From contig NZ_VCKX01000010.1 in NCBI RefSeq assembly GCF_005889725.1, forward strand, positions 39,771 through 103,770: a stretch of 64,000 bases of DNA, written 5' to 3'. The notes under the pieces were generated by a model. The model ran no database searches and was not told the origin of the DNA. It worked only from the letters and a program-made list of their open reading frames with translations. A program made the translations under genes and the position numbers. The stretch's first letter is position 1, and the number at the start of each line of letters is the position of its first letter. The stretch is from Nonomuraea zeae (GTDB lineage: Bacteria; Actinomycetota; Actinomycetes; Streptosporangiales; Streptosporangiaceae). Shown piece after piece: positions 42,142-49,529 of this stretch.

Positions 42142-42957
42142 TCAGGCGGCCACGCGGGTGCGGCGGGTCGGCCGGCGATCGGTGGCTCCGACGAGGGACT
42201 GGCGCAGCAGGGCCAGCGTGGTGCGCAGGAGCCGGGAGACGTGCATCTGGGAGATGCCGAACTCTGCGGCGATCTCGGACTGGGTGAGGTTGCCGTGGAA
42301 GCGCAGCAGCAGGATGTGCCTCTCCCGCTCGGGCAGCGCGTCGATGAGCGGGCGGACGGCCTGCGCGTCGATGAACGTGTCCAGCGAGTCATCATAGGCC
42401 GGGATGAAGTCCCCCAGGCAGGCCGAGTCGCCCTCCTCCGTGCCGACCGGCGCGTCCAGGGACAGGGTGCTGTAGGCGGAGGATGCCTCCAGAGTCAGCA
42501 GGGCCTCTTCCTCCGACAGGTCCATCCTGGCCGCCAGCTCCGCCACCGTCGGCGAGCGGCCCAGCGACTGGGCGAGCTCGCCGCTGACGCGGTTGAGCTC
42601 GGAGCGGCGCTCCTGGTAGACCCGCGGCACCCGGATCGCCCAGGTACGGTCGCGGAAGTGGCGTTTGATCTCACCGGCGATGGTCACGGCGGCATACCCG
42701 CGGAACTCGTGGCCCAGCCCGGGATCGAACCCGTTGATGGCCTTGACCAGGCCGACGTACGCCGCCTGCCGCAGGTCCTCCATGGGTTCGCCGCGATATC
42801 GGTAGCGGCGGACGATCTCGGTCACCAGCCGGTGGTGCGTCTCCACGAGCCGCTCGCGCAGCCTGGCTCGACGCTCTTCGGAGACGCCGGGTGCGACCAT
42901 GGCCACCAGGAGTTGCTCGGCGGTCATGTCGGTGAGGGCGGTGTTGTGATCGGTCAT
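42142..42957 (-). CDS. SigB/SigF-type alternative sigma factor
   Basis: A 271-residue sigma-70 group 3 factor. Region 2 (RYRYRGEPMEDLRQAAYVGL, KAINGFDPGLGHEFRGYA), region 3 (RRSELNRVSGELAQSLGRSP) and region 4 (LPERERHILLLRFHGNLTQS, EIAAEFGISQMHVSRLL) are complete. Such factors direct general stress responses and are held by RsbW-type anti-sigma factors. No rsbW or rsbV gene is adjacent, though the stressosome genes follow immediately. Several ATGs are in frame (42999, 42972, 42957) with no strong ribosome site; the last is used here. A GGGTAT at 43078-43073 could be the -10 of a self-regulated promoter. Confidence 0.9.
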   Translation of the reverse strand: MTDHNTALTDMTAEQLLVAMVAPGVSEERRARLRERLVETHHRLVTEIVRRYRYRGEPMEDLRQAAYVGLVKAINGFDPGLGHEFRGYAAVTIAGEIKRHFRDRTWAIRVPRVYQERRSELNRVSGELAQSLGRSPTVAELAARMDLSEEEALLTLEASSAYSTLSLDAPVGTEEGDSACLGDFIPAYDDSLDTFIDAQAVRPLIDALPERERHILLLRFHGNLTQSEIAAEFGISQMHVSRLLRTTLALLRQSLVGATDRRPTRRTRVAA

Positions 42958-43170
42958 GAATGGGTACCGCATCTCTGGTGTGCAGGCCGCCCCATCCAAG
43001 ACCGAGGCCCAGGCAGAAGCCGCCTCGTACGTCTGACGAGACGAAGCCCTCTGCTGGACCTCACTCGATCACATACCCACGACTGACCGTCCACTCAGAC
43101 CGGAAGGTGACAATGCCGTCACGTCCCGGGGTGTTTGCGCGGGAGCATGGGCGGCGCCCCCCGGCCTCCG

Positions 43171-44157
43171 TCAGCCGCGCCGTCCGGGGTAGGGGTCGCG
43201 GTCCTCGTCCAGGACGTCGGCGGCCGTGCGGATGATGAGCGGATCGGGCACGCCGACCACCTCGTGGTCCTTGTTGTCGTAGTCGAACTGGGTCAGCACG
43301 TGGCGGATGGCTTCGATGCGGGCGCGTTTCTTGTCGTTGCTCTTGATGACCGTCCAGGGTGCGTGCTCGGTGTCGGTGTGCTGGAACATGTCCTCTTTGG
43401 CGTCGGTGTACTCGTCCCACTTCTGGCGGGAGGCCAGGTCCATCGGGGACAGCTTCCACCGCCGTACCGGGTCGACGGTGCGGATGATGAAGCGGGTGAG
43501 CTGCTCGCTCCGGGACACCGAGAACCAGAACTTGATCAGGTGGATGCCGTCCTCGACCAGCATCTGTTCGAGCATCGGCGCCTGCCGCAGGAACTGCAGG
43601 TATTCCGGTGCGGTGCAGAATCCCATCACCCGCTCGACCCCGGTCCGGTTGTACCAGGAGCGGTCGAAGAACACCATTTCGCCGGCCGCGGGCAGATGGG
43701 CGATGTAGCGCTGGAAGTACCACTGGGCGCTCTCCCGCTCGCCAGGCTTGTCCAGAGCCACGACAGCGGAGCCCCGAGGGTTGAGATGCTCGCGGAAGCG
43801 CTTGATCGTCCCGCCCTTGCCCGCCGCGTCGCGCCCCTCGAAGAGGATCACCAACCGGGCTCCGGTTTCCTTGATCCAATATTGCAGCTTCACCAGCTCG
43901 ATCTGGAGCAGCCGCTTGTCGCGGTCGTACTCCTGCCGGCCCATCTTGGTCGTGTACGGATAGTACTCCCGCCAGGTGTTCACTGGGTGGCCATGACGAT
44001 CCACCAGAACCGGGTCGTCATCGTCGTCGTCGATCACTCGGACGTGGGGAAGGTCGTTGAGGAGCTCGCCGGGCGCCACCGTGCTTTCCCCGTGCCGGCG
44101 AGTGGCCAGGAGGCGGTCCTTGAGGATGTCGCCCGTGTCGTTGCCCGTGTTGTCCAC
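43171..44157 (-). CDS. ppk2: Polyphosphate kinase 2 (PPK2)
   Basis: A 328-residue P-loop kinase. Walker A is GRDAAGKGG at 108-116, Walker B FFDRSWYNR at 163-171, and the lid region includes RTVDPVRRWKLSPMDLASRQ. PPK2 uses polyphosphate to phosphorylate nucleoside mono- or diphosphates. The single domain and length fit class I. The start is GTG. A run of six aspartates at 43-48 is unusual but lies before the catalytic domain. The gene lies upstream of the SigB-type gene on the same strand with a 213-bp gap, so it may share stress control; co-transcription is not evident. Confidence 0.92.
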   Translation of the reverse strand: MDNTGNDTGDILKDRLLATRRHGESTVAPGELLNDLPHVRVIDDDDDDPVLVDRHGHPVNTWREYYPYTTKMGRQEYDRDKRLLQIELVKLQYWIKETGARLVILFEGRDAAGKGGTIKRFREHLNPRGSAVVALDKPGERESAQWYFQRYIAHLPAAGEMVFFDRSWYNRTGVERVMGFCTAPEYLQFLRQAPMLEQMLVEDGIHLIKFWFSVSRSEQLTRFIIRTVDPVRRWKLSPMDLASRQKWDEYTDAKEDMFQHTDTEHAPWTVIKSNDKKRARIEAIRHVLTQFDYDNKDHEVVGVPDPLIIRTAADVLDEDRDPYPGRRG

Positions 44158-44346
44158 TCCGCGCGCCTACCCCGAGCCCGCCGCCCGACACGCAGGAGGC
44201 ACGCTCCCCAAGCCCGGTGACAGCCTCGCCGTCCGGGGGCAGGAGGAATGGCCCTTACCCGTGACGCGCCGTTATTTCGCCAACATTCCCCTCACTTGAA
44301 GCACGGAAGCGTGCCTATCCCTGACCGGTGGGGAAGATTGACGTGC

Positions 44347-45486
44347 ATGGATTCACATCAGGAGCGCCTGTTGCGGTTAGTGCCGCCGATCTTGGCCAGA
44401 GTAGCCGCGTGGTGCGCGTGCCTGATCGTCATCGGCATCGTGGCCAACTACGTGTTCGGCTTCGTGGCGACGATGCGCATCGTCGCCCTGCCGGTGGCGG
44501 TGGCCCTGCTGCTGACCGCGCTGTTGTTCCCGCTCACGCGGCACCTGCGCGCGTCGGGCCTGCGGCCGATCTACGCCACCTGGATCACCATGCTCGTCTC
44601 CTTCGCCGTGCTGAGCGGGACGGGCTGGATCATCGGCGTGCGGGCCAACGAGGAGTTCCCCGGCCTGGTGACCCAGGTCAGGCAGACGGCCAAGACGGTG
44701 GAGGGCTGGCTCTACACCGGCCCCCTGAACCTGGAGCCCATCCAGCTCAGCCGCTGGGTGGACGAGATCGCCAAGCTGGTCACCGAGCGGCAGCAGCAGA
44801 TCACTTCGACGGTGCTCGCGGGCACCGTGGTGCTGGTCGAGGTGCTGGCCTCGATCGTGCTCCTGCTGTTCGTGACGTTCTTCCTGCTCAAGGACGGCGA
44901 CCAGATCTGGGCCTGGTTCCTCAAGGCGTTCGGCCGGATGGCGCCGCGGGTCGACCGGGCCGGGCGGACCGCGTGGACCACGCTGTCGCACTACGTGCAG
45001 GGCACGGTGGCCGTGGCGGCGGTGCACGGGGTGCTCATGGGCCTGGTGCTGGCCATCATGGGCGTCCCGCTCTGGGCGGCGCTCGCCGTACTGATCTTCC
45101 TGGCCAGCTTCATCCCGATCGTCGGCATCCTGTTCGCCGGCGCGGTCGCGACGCTGGTCACGCTCGGCGCGAAGGGCCCGATCTACGCATTGATCTTCCT
45201 CGGCATCCTGGTCGTCGAGCAGCAGTTGGAGAACCACGTACTCCAGCCGCTGATAGTCGGCAGGGTGCTGCACTTCCACCCGCTGGCGATCATCATCGTG
45301 CTGGCCGTCGGCGGCATCCTGGCCGGGATCGCGGGCGCGGTCGTGGCGGTGCCGATCACCGCCATCCTCTACCGGGCCGTGCCCGAGCTCTTCAAGGAAG
45401 ACCTGATCGCTCTCCCGGCGGGCTCGACCCCAGAACCACCGGCGCAGGCCGTACCTCCCGAGAAGGAACCCGAGCAGAAGGACTGA
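44347..45486 (+). CDS. AI-2E/PerM-family membrane transporter
   Basis: A 379-residue membrane protein with about eight hydrophobic segments in the family's pattern: N-terminal pair (ILARVAAWCACLIVIGIVAN, RIVALPVAVALLLTALLF), a central soluble stretch (RQTAKTVEGWLYTGPLNLEP), and the conserved C-terminal part with GVPLWAALAVLIFLASFIPI and ENHVLQPLIVGRVLHFHPLA. Members export or import varied small molecules or act in ion homeostasis; the family name is historical. The ATG at 44347 was chosen at the first hydrophilic segment before helix 1. It is divergent from ppk2. The C-terminal 25 residues are rich in Pro and Glu. Confidence 0.88.
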   Translation: MDSHQERLLRLVPPILARVAAWCACLIVIGIVANYVFGFVATMRIVALPVAVALLLTALLFPLTRHLRASGLRPIYATWITMLVSFAVLSGTGWIIGVRANEEFPGLVTQVRQTAKTVEGWLYTGPLNLEPIQLSRWVDEIAKLVTERQQQITSTVLAGTVVLVEVLASIVLLLFVTFFLLKDGDQIWAWFLKAFGRMAPRVDRAGRTAWTTLSHYVQGTVAVAAVHGVLMGLVLAIMGVPLWAALAVLIFLASFIPIVGILFAGAVATLVTLGAKGPIYALIFLGILVVEQQLENHVLQPLIVGRVLHFHPLAIIIVLAVGGILAGIAGAVVAVPITAILYRAVPELFKEDLIALPAGSTPEPPAQAVPPEKEPEQKD

Positions 45487-45547
45487 CGCGCTCGCGGGCC
45501 GAACGCGAGAGAGGCGAACGCACCCGGCTCCACACCGGGCCTGATTT

Positions 45548-45586
45548 TGCGACAGAATGTCGTAAACTTGTCGACAAGTTGTCGCA
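45548..45586 (+). promoter_or_regulatory. Palindrome-rich operator region before the SDR gene
   Basis: ACTTGTCGACAAGT (45566-45579) is a perfect 14-bp palindrome. It is flanked by TGCGACA (45548-45554) and its inverse TGTCGCA (45580-45586), and GACAGAATGTC (45551-45561) is another inverted repeat. This looks like an operator of the TetR-type regulator encoded downstream of the SDR. AAGGAG follows at 45589-45594. Confidence 0.6.
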
Positions 45587-45603
45587 TAAAGGAGCGTGGA
45601 GTC

Positions 45604-46260
45604 GTGGCGGAGCGAACCCAGCAGTTGATCGTCGTAACCGGAGCCTCCACGGGCATGGGCGCGTCCGCCGCCCGCGAGCTGGCCCGCCAGGGACTCCACG
45701 TCCTGGCCGGCGTGCGACGCGAGCGTGACGCCGACGCCATCCGATCGACCGGCATCGAGCCGGTCATCCTCGACATCACCGAGCCCGAGCAGGTGGAGGC
45801 ACTCGCCGCGCGGGTCGCCGGCGACCCGCGCGCGTACGCCGGCGCGAAGTTCGCCCTGGAGGCGGTCAGCGACTCGCTCCGCCGGGAGGTCGCACCGCTG
45901 GGCGTACAGGTGATCGTGGTCGAGCCCGGCGGCGTCCGCACGGAGATGGCCGCCCGCGGGATCGCGACGGCGAACCAGCTGGCCGCCCAGATGACGCCGG
46001 AGCAGGACCAGCGCTACGGCGGCCTGGTCCAGGCGATCAACACGCTGATGGCCTCGGGCACCGCGTCGGGCGTGAGCGCGGACGCCGCCGCCCGGGTCAT
46101 CGCGAAGGCCGTGACGACGCGTAAGCCGCGCACCCGCTACACCATCGGCCGGGATGCCGCCCTGATCACCCGCCTGACCCGGATGCTGTCCGACCGCGCG
46201 CTCGACCGCGTCATAGCCGCCAACCTGCGCCGTCACTACCCGAAGGGAGCCGCGGCGTAA
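45604..46260 (+). CDS. SDR-family oxidoreductase lacking its central catalytic segment
   Basis: The frame is open for 218 residues, but classical SDRs of this type have about 270-290. LIVVTGASTGMGASAARELA is the cofactor-binding TGxxxGxG. The sequence then jumps from VEALAARVAGDPR directly to AYAGAKFALEAVSDSLRREV, which holds the YxxxK pair. The NNAG strand and the catalytic Ser segment, about 70-75 residues normally found between them, are absent. The deletion keeps the frame. The enzyme is probably inactive as a dehydrogenase. The GTG follows AAGGAG by nine bases. A TetR gene follows 84 bp downstream and likely controls it. Confidence 0.75.
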   Translation: MAERTQQLIVVTGASTGMGASAARELARQGLHVLAGVRRERDADAIRSTGIEPVILDITEPEQVEALAARVAGDPRAYAGAKFALEAVSDSLRREVAPLGVQVIVVEPGGVRTEMAARGIATANQLAAQMTPEQDQRYGGLVQAINTLMASGTASGVSADAAARVIAKAVTTRKPRTRYTIGRDAALITRLTRMLSDRALDRVIAANLRRHYPKGAAA

Positions 46261-46344
46261 CCCGCCGCAGCCTCTGGCCCGGAGCCCGGCCCTCACGCGC
46301 GGACCCGGGGCGAAAGGGAAGCAGCGGTGAGAGAGGATGTTCGG

Positions 46345-47007
46345 ATGCCGCGGATCAGAGGAGCCAGCATCGAGGAGCACCACGAGATGGTGTGGGCCGA
46401 CCTCGCCGAGGCGATGCGGCAGCTGCTGCTGGAGCGCGACTACGACTCGATCAACATGGGCCACATCGCGGCCAGGGCCGGGCTCGCGCGCAACACGCTG
46501 TACAACTACGCCCGCGACAAGAGCGCGCTGGTCCTGGCGCTGACCCAGCGGGCGGGCCGGCCCGTGGTGGAGCGGGTGGCCGCGATCGCCGCGCGGTCCG
46601 CGGACCCGGCCGCGGAGCGGATGCGGGAGATCATCGTGGCGGTCCTGGAGGCGTTCACGGACCAGATCCTGCAGCTGATGTTCCGGCCGGGGTCCGGTCC
46701 GCCGGCCGCCGAGGTGCCGAAGGGGCCGGACAGCCCGTTCCACGCGGTCGTGGTCGAGGTGGAGAACGTCGTCCGGGACGGCATCGCGCGCGGAGAGTTC
46801 CATGACCTCGGCGACGTGCACCTCGCGGTGGAGCTGCTGTCGGGTGTCATGCGCGCGGGCGCCGAGCGCATCGGCCGGGATCCGGCCGCCTTCGCGGCCA
46901 CGGTCAGCGCGGCGCGCGAGATCGTCCTCGCGTCCCTGGCCCGCCGCCCGGGTCAGGCTCCGCCGGCGGGTCTTCAGCCCGTACGAGAGCACGGGCCGGG
47001 GCGGTAG
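46345..47007 (+). CDS. TetR-family transcriptional regulator
   Basis: A 220-residue regulator. The N-terminal helix-turn-helix is INMGHIAARAGLARNTLYNY followed by ARDKSALVLALTQRA, and the rest is a helical ligand-binding domain (AAERMREIIVAVLEAFTDQI, VHLAVELLSGVMRAGAERIG). The ATG at 46345 has AGAGG eight bases upstream; a GTG 18 bp earlier is possible. It is downstream of the damaged SDR gene and the palindromic operator in front of that gene is a likely target. The ligand is unknown. Confidence 0.87.
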   Translation: MPRIRGASIEEHHEMVWADLAEAMRQLLLERDYDSINMGHIAARAGLARNTLYNYARDKSALVLALTQRAGRPVVERVAAIAARSADPAAERMREIIVAVLEAFTDQILQLMFRPGSGPPAAEVPKGPDSPFHAVVVEVENVVRDGIARGEFHDLGDVHLAVELLSGVMRAGAERIGRDPAAFAATVSAAREIVLASLARRPGQAPPAGLQPVREHGPGR

Positions 47008-47048
47008 TCCCGGCCGATGGTCGGGGGACGCCGGGCACCCTGGCGGCT

Positions 47049-48024
47049 CTACTCGCCGGGCTCGGCGCCGGCCATCCGGGTTTTCCCGCGCCGGGCCAGC
47101 AGGGGAAGTGCGGCGAGCTGGATGAGGGCGGCGGCGCCGAGGATGCTGCTGGTGACCTCCTCCCGCCAGCCGGGAAGGTGCTCGGAGAAGCCTGACTGCT
47201 CGTCCACGTACATCGGCAGGTTGCCCCAAGCCACGGGGAGCAGCGTCACCAGGTAGCCGACCGTGAAGACGCCCACGATCAGCAGGGAGCGCGCCGTGCC
47301 TGCGGAGGAGGATCCCGTGCACGGCCAGAGCGGCGGCGGGCACGACGGCGAAGGCGCACACCAGCCACATGGCTTCGAGCGCGAAGTCGGCCTCCCAGAA
47401 GGACCCGGGCGGGGCTGTGGCGCGGGCGATCCGGTCGGACACGAGGTTGGCCGCGGCGAAGGCCAGGAGGAACGTCAGCGGGAGCAGGAGGAGCCACACG
47501 CTCCACGGGGAAGCCGGAAGGAGCACATCCCGGCGTACGAAGCCGCGCACCGCGAAGAGCTGGGCGATCGCGGCGGTGGCGAGGATCCCGCCGAGCAGCG
47601 GCGGATACCACGGCGGCGACAGCGCGCCCATGTCGAAGGGCACCGTCGCATATCCGCCCGACGGGCCAGGAAACACCTCGTCGTAGCCGGTGACCGGGTT
47701 CAGGACGTAGACCACCGGCATCGCGGCCACGTATGCGGCGCCCAGGAAGCCCGTCCCGAGCACGAGGCCGGCGGGCCGGCGGCTCAATCCGAACTCGACG
47801 AGGCCGAACAGCAGAGCGGCGCCGATGAAGAACGCGCCGAGCAGGGCGATGCGCCCCTGGGCGAACGGGATGAAGGCGGCGATCGCCTGGGGTACCACGT
47901 GCTCGTTCGCCTCGGCGGGGGCGGCGGGAAGGCGCCCCCGCACATCGCGGACGGCGAAGAAGTTGACGACGACCACGACAAGCCCGAACGGCAGTGGAAA
48001 CCACGTCAGTTTGCCCATGACCAT
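47049..48024 (-). pseudogene. Frameshifted multi-pass membrane protein
   Basis: The first part (from ATG 48024, with another ATG at 48018) has about seven hydrophobic segments, for example LTWFPLPFGLVVVVVNFFAV, ALLGAFFIGAALLFGLVEFG, LVLGTGFLGAAYVAAMPVVY and WLLLLPLTFLLAFAAANLVS, ending near VHGILLRRHGA. The expected continuation is in another frame: SLLIVGVFTVGYLVTLLPVA and NLPMYVDEQSGFSEHLPGW up to a TAG at 47049. The shift falls in a GCGCGC run near 47289-47295, so a sequencing error is possible. Together the parts would give about 325 residues and eight to nine helices. I do not recognise the family. Confidence 0.6.
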
Positions 48025-48119
48025 TCGATGATCGCATGCGCTGATCGGTTCGAATCGAGCGCGGCGTTACGAGCCGCAAGGATGCCACCCCTGGATTCAT
48101 TACGGAAAGTTACCGACTC

Positions 48120-48148
48120 TTGACGTTGAGTAATCGGTCCGGGAGGAT
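48120..48148 (+). promoter_or_regulatory. Likely promoter of the small secreted protein gene
   Basis: TTGACG (48120-48125) is followed after 17 bp by GAGGAT (48143-48148), a weak -10. AGAGAGG occurs eight bases before the ATG as the ribosome site. Confidence 0.4.
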
Positions 48149-48181
48149 GAACTGCCAGATGATCAACGAGAGAGGCTGACC

Positions 48182-48523
48182 ATGTTCAGGCGCATCACGA
48201 AGCTCGCGGCTCTTTTCGCGGTCTCCGCCTTCCCCCTGCTCGCTGCCACCCCGGCCAGCGCCGGAGTCGACGCTCAGTGCGGCCAGTACATCTGCGTCAT
48301 GACCGCGCACCACAACCGGTTCGTCCAGGACATCACCGTCAGGACCAAGGACGGCCTCCCCGGGACGCTGCGCGCCTACTGGGGCAATTTCCACTCCCCG
48401 AAGGTGAACGCCGCGTCTCACCGGTGGGCGGTGGGCTACGAGCAGGCGCAGGCGAAGCTGGTCTGTGGCGGTCTTGAGCGCGACGGCCGATCGATCGAAG
48501 ACGGGATCTGCGTCACCATCTGA
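48182..48523 (+). CDS. Small secreted four-cysteine protein of unknown function
   Basis: A 113-residue precursor with a clear Sec signal peptide (RITKLAALFAVSAFPLLAAT, cleavage likely after PASA). The mature part of about 86 residues has cysteines in AQCGQYICVM and in LVCGGLERDG and GICVTI, enough for two disulfides. The middle contains TVRTKDGLPGTLRAYWGNFH and RWAVGYEQAQAKLV. I do not recognise the family. It has its own promoter and a strong terminator, so it is a single-gene unit. A structural, inhibitor or bacteriocin-like role is possible but unsupported. Confidence 0.75.
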   Translation: MFRRITKLAALFAVSAFPLLAATPASAGVDAQCGQYICVMTAHHNRFVQDITVRTKDGLPGTLRAYWGNFHSPKVNAASHRWAVGYEQAQAKLVCGGLERDGRSIEDGICVTI

Positions 48524-48552
48524 TCCGCCCGGCCATGACGAAGGGCCGGCAA

Positions 48553-48599
48553 GCACGTCGGGGGCGCCACCGATCACATCGGCGGCGCCCCCGACGTGC
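48553..48599 (+). terminator. Strong hairpin terminator
   Basis: GCACGTCGGGGGCGCC (48553-48568) pairs perfectly with GGCGCCCCCGACGTGC (48584-48599) around a 15-base loop, 30 bases after the small secreted protein stop. Confidence 0.85.
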
Positions 48600-48604
48600 G
48601 GTCC

Positions 48605-48635
48605 TTGACCTCAAGGGCGGTTGAGTTTCTAGGGT
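48605..48635 (+). promoter_or_regulatory. MerR-type promoter with SoxR-box-like element
   Basis: TTGACC (48605-48610) and TAGGGT (48630-48635) are separated by 19 bp, the stretched spacing used by MerR-type activators. Overlapping the -35 and within the spacer is CCTCAA-N6-TTGAGT (48609-48626), one base from the SoxR consensus CCTCAA-N6-TTGAGG. This predicts activation of the following oxidoreductase gene by a redox-responsive SoxR encoded outside the window. Confidence 0.7.
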
Positions 48636-48677
48636 CGTCGGCGACTCGTCCGGCAAGCTGACCTAAGGAATTCGACT

Positions 48678-49484
48678 GTGACGACTTTGGTGACAGGTGC
48701 CACCGGGAACACCGGCCGGCACGTCGTGGCAGAGCTGATCCGCCGAGGAGAGCGGGTCCGCGCCCTGACACGGGACCCGGCGGCGAACGCGGGAAGGTTC
48801 CCGGCCGAGGTGGAGTTGGTGGCCGGCACGCACAACGCGCCGGAAAAGCTGGACGCCGCACTCCAGGGCGTCACCCGCCTGCATGTCACGGTGACGGCGG
48901 GCCTGGCCGAGGCCGGGCCCGAGCTGGTCCGGCGGGCGGTCGCCGCGGGCGTTCAGCGCTTGACCGTGCTGTGGGGCGGCTGGGTGGGCCCGGTCGAGCA
49001 GGCGGTGGCGGACTCGGGCGTGGAATGGACGCGGCTGGAAGCACAGGAGTTCATGTCCAACACGTTGACCTGGGCCGGATCGATCCGAGCCGAGGGAGTG
49101 GTCCGGGAGCCGTACGACTACCCCAGCGCGCTGGTGCACGAGGCCGACATCGCGGCCGTGGCAGCCGTCGCGCTGCTCGACGACGGCCACGCCGGGCAGT
49201 CCTACAACCTCACCGGGCCCGAACCGCTGACCCCGACCGACCGCATCGCGATCCTGTCCCGGGCGATCCGCCGCGACATCGCCTTCGAGCCCATCACGCA
49301 CGAGCAGGCGATCGACAGGCTGATGGCCACCGGTGTCTCCCGGGCCGACGCCGAATATGTCGTCGGCTGGTATGCCGAGCCCAGTGATTCCGCCCAGACC
49401 GTGGACGACACGGTCGAACGGGTGACCGGCCGTCCGGCGCGTACGTTCGCGCAGTGGGTGGACGAGCACGCGGACCGGTTCTAG
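48678..49484 (+). CDS. NmrA-like NAD(P)H-binding oxidoreductase
   Basis: A 268-residue atypical SDR. TTLVTGATGNTGRHVVAELI at the N-terminus is the GxxGxxG cofactor site and VRALTRDP contains the arginines that favour NADPH. The classical YxxxK is not evident, as in NmrA and quinone-oxidoreductase-like (QorB/YtfG) members. The start is GTG. The upstream SoxR-box promoter suggests a role in detoxifying redox-cycling compounds such as quinones; in Streptomyces, SoxR targets include NAD-dependent epimerase/NmrA-like genes. The exact substrate is unknown. Confidence 0.87.
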   Translation: MTTLVTGATGNTGRHVVAELIRRGERVRALTRDPAANAGRFPAEVELVAGTHNAPEKLDAALQGVTRLHVTVTAGLAEAGPELVRRAVAAGVQRLTVLWGGWVGPVEQAVADSGVEWTRLEAQEFMSNTLTWAGSIRAEGVVREPYDYPSALVHEADIAAVAAVALLDDGHAGQSYNLTGPEPLTPTDRIAILSRAIRRDIAFEPITHEQAIDRLMATGVSRADAEYVVGWYAEPSDSAQTVDDTVERVTGRPARTFAQWVDEHADRF

Positions 49485-49529
49485 GCTCCGGCCACGATCA
49501 CGCGGGCGTGGTCGTGGCCGTGGCCGGGG

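Noticed and set aside
43073..43078. GGGTAT as a SigB-type -10 upstream of the sigma gene
   Set aside because: No matching GTTT-like -35 at the right distance could be seen. It is mentioned in the sigma gene entry but not annotated as a promoter.
44377..48024. A 1215-codon open frame on the minus strand
   Set aside because: Only its first part (48024 to about 47290) is protein-like. The rest is antisense to the TetR, SDR and AI-2E genes and has the arginine/histidine/glutamine-rich composition of a high-GC shadow frame.
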